A DNA stretch of 64,000 nucleotides, from contig OZ025243.1 of NCBI GenBank assembly GCA_964019155.1, forward strand, positions 7,459,865-7,523,864, written 5' to 3'. Shown here piece by piece: positions 61,091 to 64,000 of this stretch. Source of the stretch: Osedax fenrisi (lineage: Eukaryota; Annelida; Polychaeta; Sabellida; Siboglinidae). Position numbers and translations under genes: made by a program. A model generated the notes under the pieces. That model was given only the letters and a program-made list of their open reading frames with translations. It did not search any database and was not told the origin of the DNA. How positions within the stretch are numbered: position 1 is the stretch's first letter; each line of letters begins with the position of its first letter.

Positions 61091-61240
61091 ATACATTTCG
61101 ATACATTAATAATTATTATATTTCACTAATGAATCATTAGTAAAATCTAATACTTATTAATGTATCGAAATGTATAACTAAACAAACAAAATATAGTGTA
61201 CATTTCATCGATATAAAGAAAGTATTTCTTTATATCGATG
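61091..61240. repeat. Two adjacent inverted repeats
   Basis: The first pair (61091-61131 with 61134-61175) shares atacatttcgatacattaata and tactaatga-type sequence in inverse order. The second is a perfect 16-base stem catcgatataaagaaa (61206-61221 / 61225-61240) with a 3-base loop. Confidence 0.9.
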
Positions 61241-61758
61241 GTACAATTACAATTGCAATGTTACGTGTAAAATAACTCTAAAAGAATATGTATATAATCT
61301 ATACTATAGATGTATAATATGTATTCTATCTGAAACCTAACAATAAATATATAATTTATAGATTGTGATCATCGTGTATGAATACAAATTTGTAAACATT
61401 TGTACTAAAATATCTATAATTAATGACAATAGATGTACTCTAAATGATTTATAAAATTCTAAAGCCGTATCTTATATATATATACGATATATTATATAAT
61501 CTTATAAGATATACCTTCATGAACATATTATAATATGTATACAATGGTATACATGTATAAGTTATACAGAATAGGGTTGTATGTAACGTCGTACTAGTCC
61601 AGAAGTATCAGTTAACATCGACATGTGTGTACTGGGCTACTGCGATGTACATTCTGTACAGTTATAGCATAGGTAGTAGTAGTATTATACTTACGGTTAT
61701 GTCATTATTGATTTGTTAATTAGTAACTATTTGTATCTGTATAATGATGATAATGAAC

Positions 61759-61912
61759 ATGATGATGATGATGATATATATCAGCAGGGTTTAGTATGCA
61801 CTTAAATAGGGCCATGTTGACACATTCAATAATACGTAACACGAACAATTAGTTAGTAATAATACGCTGACAATAAAATAAGATTGGATGATTTAGTGAT
61901 TATATGACGATT
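61759..61912 (-). mobile_element. 3' end fragment of the CR1-like family
   Basis: gatgatgatgatgatat is followed by cagggtttagtatgcacttaaatagggccatgttgac, then later aataagattggatgatttagtgattat. These are divergent versions of the tail and 3' untranslated region at 17092-17440. No coding part remains. Confidence 0.65.
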
Positions 61913-62139
61913 ATATATATACTTGGGAGATATGGGTTAGTTATATCCAGATATATCCATAATAAAATTGTATGTATATATATAAATATTATCTTTATAA
62001 AATCAATATAAAATATATTTTACATATATATAATCTTTAATATACATTTGCATTAATAATTTGTAATAATTTGTATTAATAATTGAAGTATACATACATA
62101 AACATAGTAGGTTTGATTATGCTCTATATAGAGAAAGAT

Positions 62140-62143
<4 letters not shown>

Positions 62144-62187
<44 letters not shown>

Positions 62188-62700
62188 AAGATATATATAT
62201 ATATATATGCAATATAATGCTTACTATATTTCTTTGAAGACTCCACTCTACAACCTCTAGTAACCGTCACCTATTAGGGCCGTGATAATTAGATTACCAA
62301 TAAGAATTAATATACCATACTCCGTGTACCGAACACTCACGTACGTTAGTATATGTTGACTATAGTTAATCATACTATAGTACTAGCATACTATAGTATG
62401 CATAGCATAAGGTAATAACGATGTATAGTTATAGATAATATAGTGGTATTGTTAACTAAATGAATAATTCGTTAACATAAGTATCGTATGTGTATATCAT
62501 AGCGTGTGTGCGTGCGTGCGTGTGTGCTCGTGAGACGCATATATGCGACTTGTATTTCTAGACTATTATACTCTTAACATACCATCAAGGTGATTGATAC
62601 TATACTATCATATTAACGCACTCATACACACGCGCAAGGTGCGAAACGTACACACGCACGAACGCACGCACGAACGCACGCACGCACGAACGCACGCACG
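62144..62700. repeat. (TA)n followed later by (TG)n and (GCAC/GAAC)n tracts
   Basis: (TA)n at 62144-62184. Further on lie gtgtgtgcgtgcgtgcgtgtgtg at 62503-62525 and cgcacgaacg-type repeats at 62655-62703. The latter directly follow (on the minus strand) the GC-rich exon. Confidence 0.85.
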
Positions 62701-62724
62701 CGCCACGTGATACAGAATACTAAC

Positions 62725-62973
62725 AGCGTACAGTTCGATATCGTGCGTGTTTCCCTCTGCCAGACGATCGAAGTGTGAGAAGTACACGTGAGTGTAGCAC
62801 ACCTTCCTGTAGCGGCAGCCTGCGTAGTTTCCGTTGTGAAGCATGGAGTCGTAAGTTCCGGCGCAACCTTTGTTGTAGATCTCCTTGGTCATTAGCGCCA
62901 CCACGTTCAGTTTAGTGTTGCATTCGAAACAGTAGCTGTACGGTGTACGGTATTCGTTAGGTGCGGTGTACGT
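62725..62973 (-). CDS. Candidate cysteine-rich host exon with GC-ending codons
   Basis: A 249-base minus-strand exon (83 codons, phase 0-0) lies between acceptor taaataccgtgtag and donor gttagt. It reads TYTAPNEYRTPYSYCFECNT, KLNVVALMTKEIYNKGCAGT, YDSMLHNGNYAGCRYRKVCY, then THVYFSHFDRLAEGNTHDIE and LYA. Cysteines are at positions 15, 18, 37, 53 and 59 of the exon. Codons end mostly in C or G (AAC, TAC, GAG, CTG, GTG), in contrast with everything around it. The frame also runs on past the donor into CA repeats. It resembles a small extracellular cysteine-rich domain. The C-x2-C start recalls Ly6-like domains but the remaining spacing does not match clearly. Horizontal or functional reasons for the codon bias are open. 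Confidence 0.5.
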
Positions 62974-63014
62974 CTACACGGTATTTACCCCCATGTGGTC
63001 ATTACTTATAAGCA

Positions 63015-63125
63015 GGATGGGTTAAATTCGTCAAAAGGCCGAATTTCTGCGAATGTAAGGATTTTCAAAGGCCGAAAATAAGTTAAATTCGGCCTTTTTA
63101 ATTAAATTCGACCTTTTTTAAAAAA
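63015..63125. repeat. Palindromic aaattcggcc block
   Basis: ggccgaatttctgcgaatgtaaggattttcaaaggccgaa...gttaaattcggcc matches 45835-45895 (tccgaatttaagccgaatataaagattttaaaagccgaa...ctaaattcgg). It probably forms the end region of the hAT-like element that follows. Confidence 0.55.
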
Positions 63126-63354
63126 TATTATTTATCCTATCTTAAATTATTAAAATTAATAAAAAAAATACTTAATATTAATATGTATATTATATGTCAA
63201 TAATACTACAAGTAAAAGCAAATATTTATACAATATTAGCAATATACGTAAATGAATTTGTAATTATTAAATATTACATTATATTAAAATGTCTGCAAAT
63301 CAAAGACTAAATATTATTTATATAAAGCATTGTTTTCTTATACAAATAAAAATG

Positions 63355-63790
63355 TAACAAAAGAGACCAACAGTTATTAATTTTGCACGTCAAGCTAAAT
63401 ATGAACTTAAGATTACGGAACATTGTGCTATTACTCAAAAAGTCGTTTCAGTTAAATGTAAATGTTGTGATGTTTGTGGAAGAGAAATCATTGTGATCGA
63501 TGGATGTATCTACAGATATAATAATTATATTGTATACAACATAAATTATATATGTATATACTAATATCATGGGGCTTTGCTAATATGTATACTATAATAT
63601 ATCCTATAATATTAGATTGTCTTTGTATTATTGATGATTATAAGAATTTATTTAATTTCATTACTGGACTGCTATGTATATATCCAGGAACTTCATCCGT
63701 TGAATATTATTTTTCATTAGTAAATTCGATAAAAACTTAAGGAAAGACCCATCTTTCAAACATTGCACTTGAAGGGGGTATACACTCAAA
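63355..63790 (+). pseudogene. hAT-like transposase remnant with N- and C-terminal pieces
   Basis: 63357-63480 reads KRPTVINFARQAKYELKITE, then HCAITQKVVSVKCKCCDVCG and REIIV. This is a CxxC-type zinc-binding segment with a CGRE/FGRE motif as found near the start of some hAT-type transposases. 63640-63760 reads LFNFITGLLCIYPGTSSVEY YF, SLVNSIKT, a stop, then GKTHLSNIALEG, the dimerisation region near the end. The middle of the protein is missing, so this is an internally deleted copy. Its 3' part matches the copy at 44.6 kb, which confirms a family. Confidence 0.5.
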
Positions 63791-63799
63791 AAAATGTAA

Positions 63800-64000
63800 T
63801 TATTGAATAAAAATAAAAATATTTGTATATAATTTTTATAAAAATATAATAAATTTATTATTTACTTGTACTTCATTATTGATTTAAATACTATATTGAT
63901 ACAGTTATATTTGTTGATACTAAAATGTTTATATTGCCATGCTATTTAATATCTATTAATTACATTAATTAACCGTATTAGGTATATATATATATAGATA
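63800..64000. other. 3' flank of the hAT-like remnant
   Basis: A+T-rich DNA that aligns with 45660-45790 (ttattgatttaaatactatattgatac, ttgttgatactaaaatg). The window ends before any terminal repeat. Confidence 0.5.

Overview
This window is nuclear DNA from an animal with an extremely A+T-rich genome (about four fifths A+T by eye). (TA)n microsatellites occur every one to two kilobases, and the first 600 bases are an uninterrupted (AAT)n tract. Nothing looks bacterial, organellar or viral: there are no operons, ribosome binding sites, rRNAs or intact tRNAs. The only long open reading frames belong to retrotransposons. CR1-like non-LTR elements with a PHD-finger ORF1, hAT-like and TA- or TTAA-flanked DNA elements, and tiny phase-1 exons point to an invertebrate metazoan. 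I cannot name the lineage.

Layout. 0-6 kb: the (AAT)n tract, then an old CR1-like element (1.7-4.5 kb) whose middle third is inverted in place. 6-13 kb: a retroelement 3' scrap (6.25 kb), two SINE-like copies (7.07 and 12.2 kb), a 1 kb TA-flanked MITE (11.2 kb) and weak host-exon candidates (9.3-10.6 kb). 13.8-21.6 kb: a 5'-truncated and a nearly complete copy of one young CR1-like family, with the cggac MITE between them. The complete copy (17.1-21.6 kb, minus strand) has an ORF1 with a C4HC3 finger and an ORF2 with endonuclease plus reverse transcriptase. The two ORFs share one frame, interrupted by a single UGA followed by CUA. 22-32 kb: a TTAA-flanked hairpin element, two eroded CR1-like elements (24.1-25.4 minus, 26.6-28.2 plus), a signal-peptide-like exon (28.9 kb) and a third MITE family (31 kb). 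32.7-35.4 kb: a second non-LTR clade on the minus strand, broken by frameshifts. 37.7-38.8 kb: a Ty3/gypsy relic. 39.1-41.7 kb: a hAT-like element with 8-bp flanking repeats that carries another dead CR1-like element.

The right third holds the best evidence for host genes, all on the minus strand and all fragmentary. At 42.86-44.34 kb, five consecutive phase-1 exons join into a stalk, one transmembrane helix and a short cytoplasmic tail with a YxxPhi motif. At 59.67-59.89 kb an exon starts with a hydrophobic leader and runs into a CxxC segment. At 60.84-60.94 kb a terminal exon has a C-x4-C-N ending like Ly6/uPAR (three-finger) proteins. At 62.73-62.97 kb an 83-codon cysteine-rich exon uses G/C-ending codons, unlike everything around it. 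Two hAT-like relics (44.6 and 63.4 kb) bracket this area; the first is split by a MITE. Three CR1-like 3' ends lie in one orientation at 53.4-55.7 kb.

The retroelements do not form a pathway with the host exons; they are layered insertions in introns and intergenic DNA. Each retroelement family ends in its own short tandem repeat, and several insertions sit at (TA)n tracts. The most notable observations are the possible stop-codon readthrough joining ORF1 and ORF2, the in-place inversion inside an element, three MITE families that share architecture but differ in subterminal motif, the micro-exon membrane-protein gene, and an excess of CACGTG sites for such an A+T-rich sequence.
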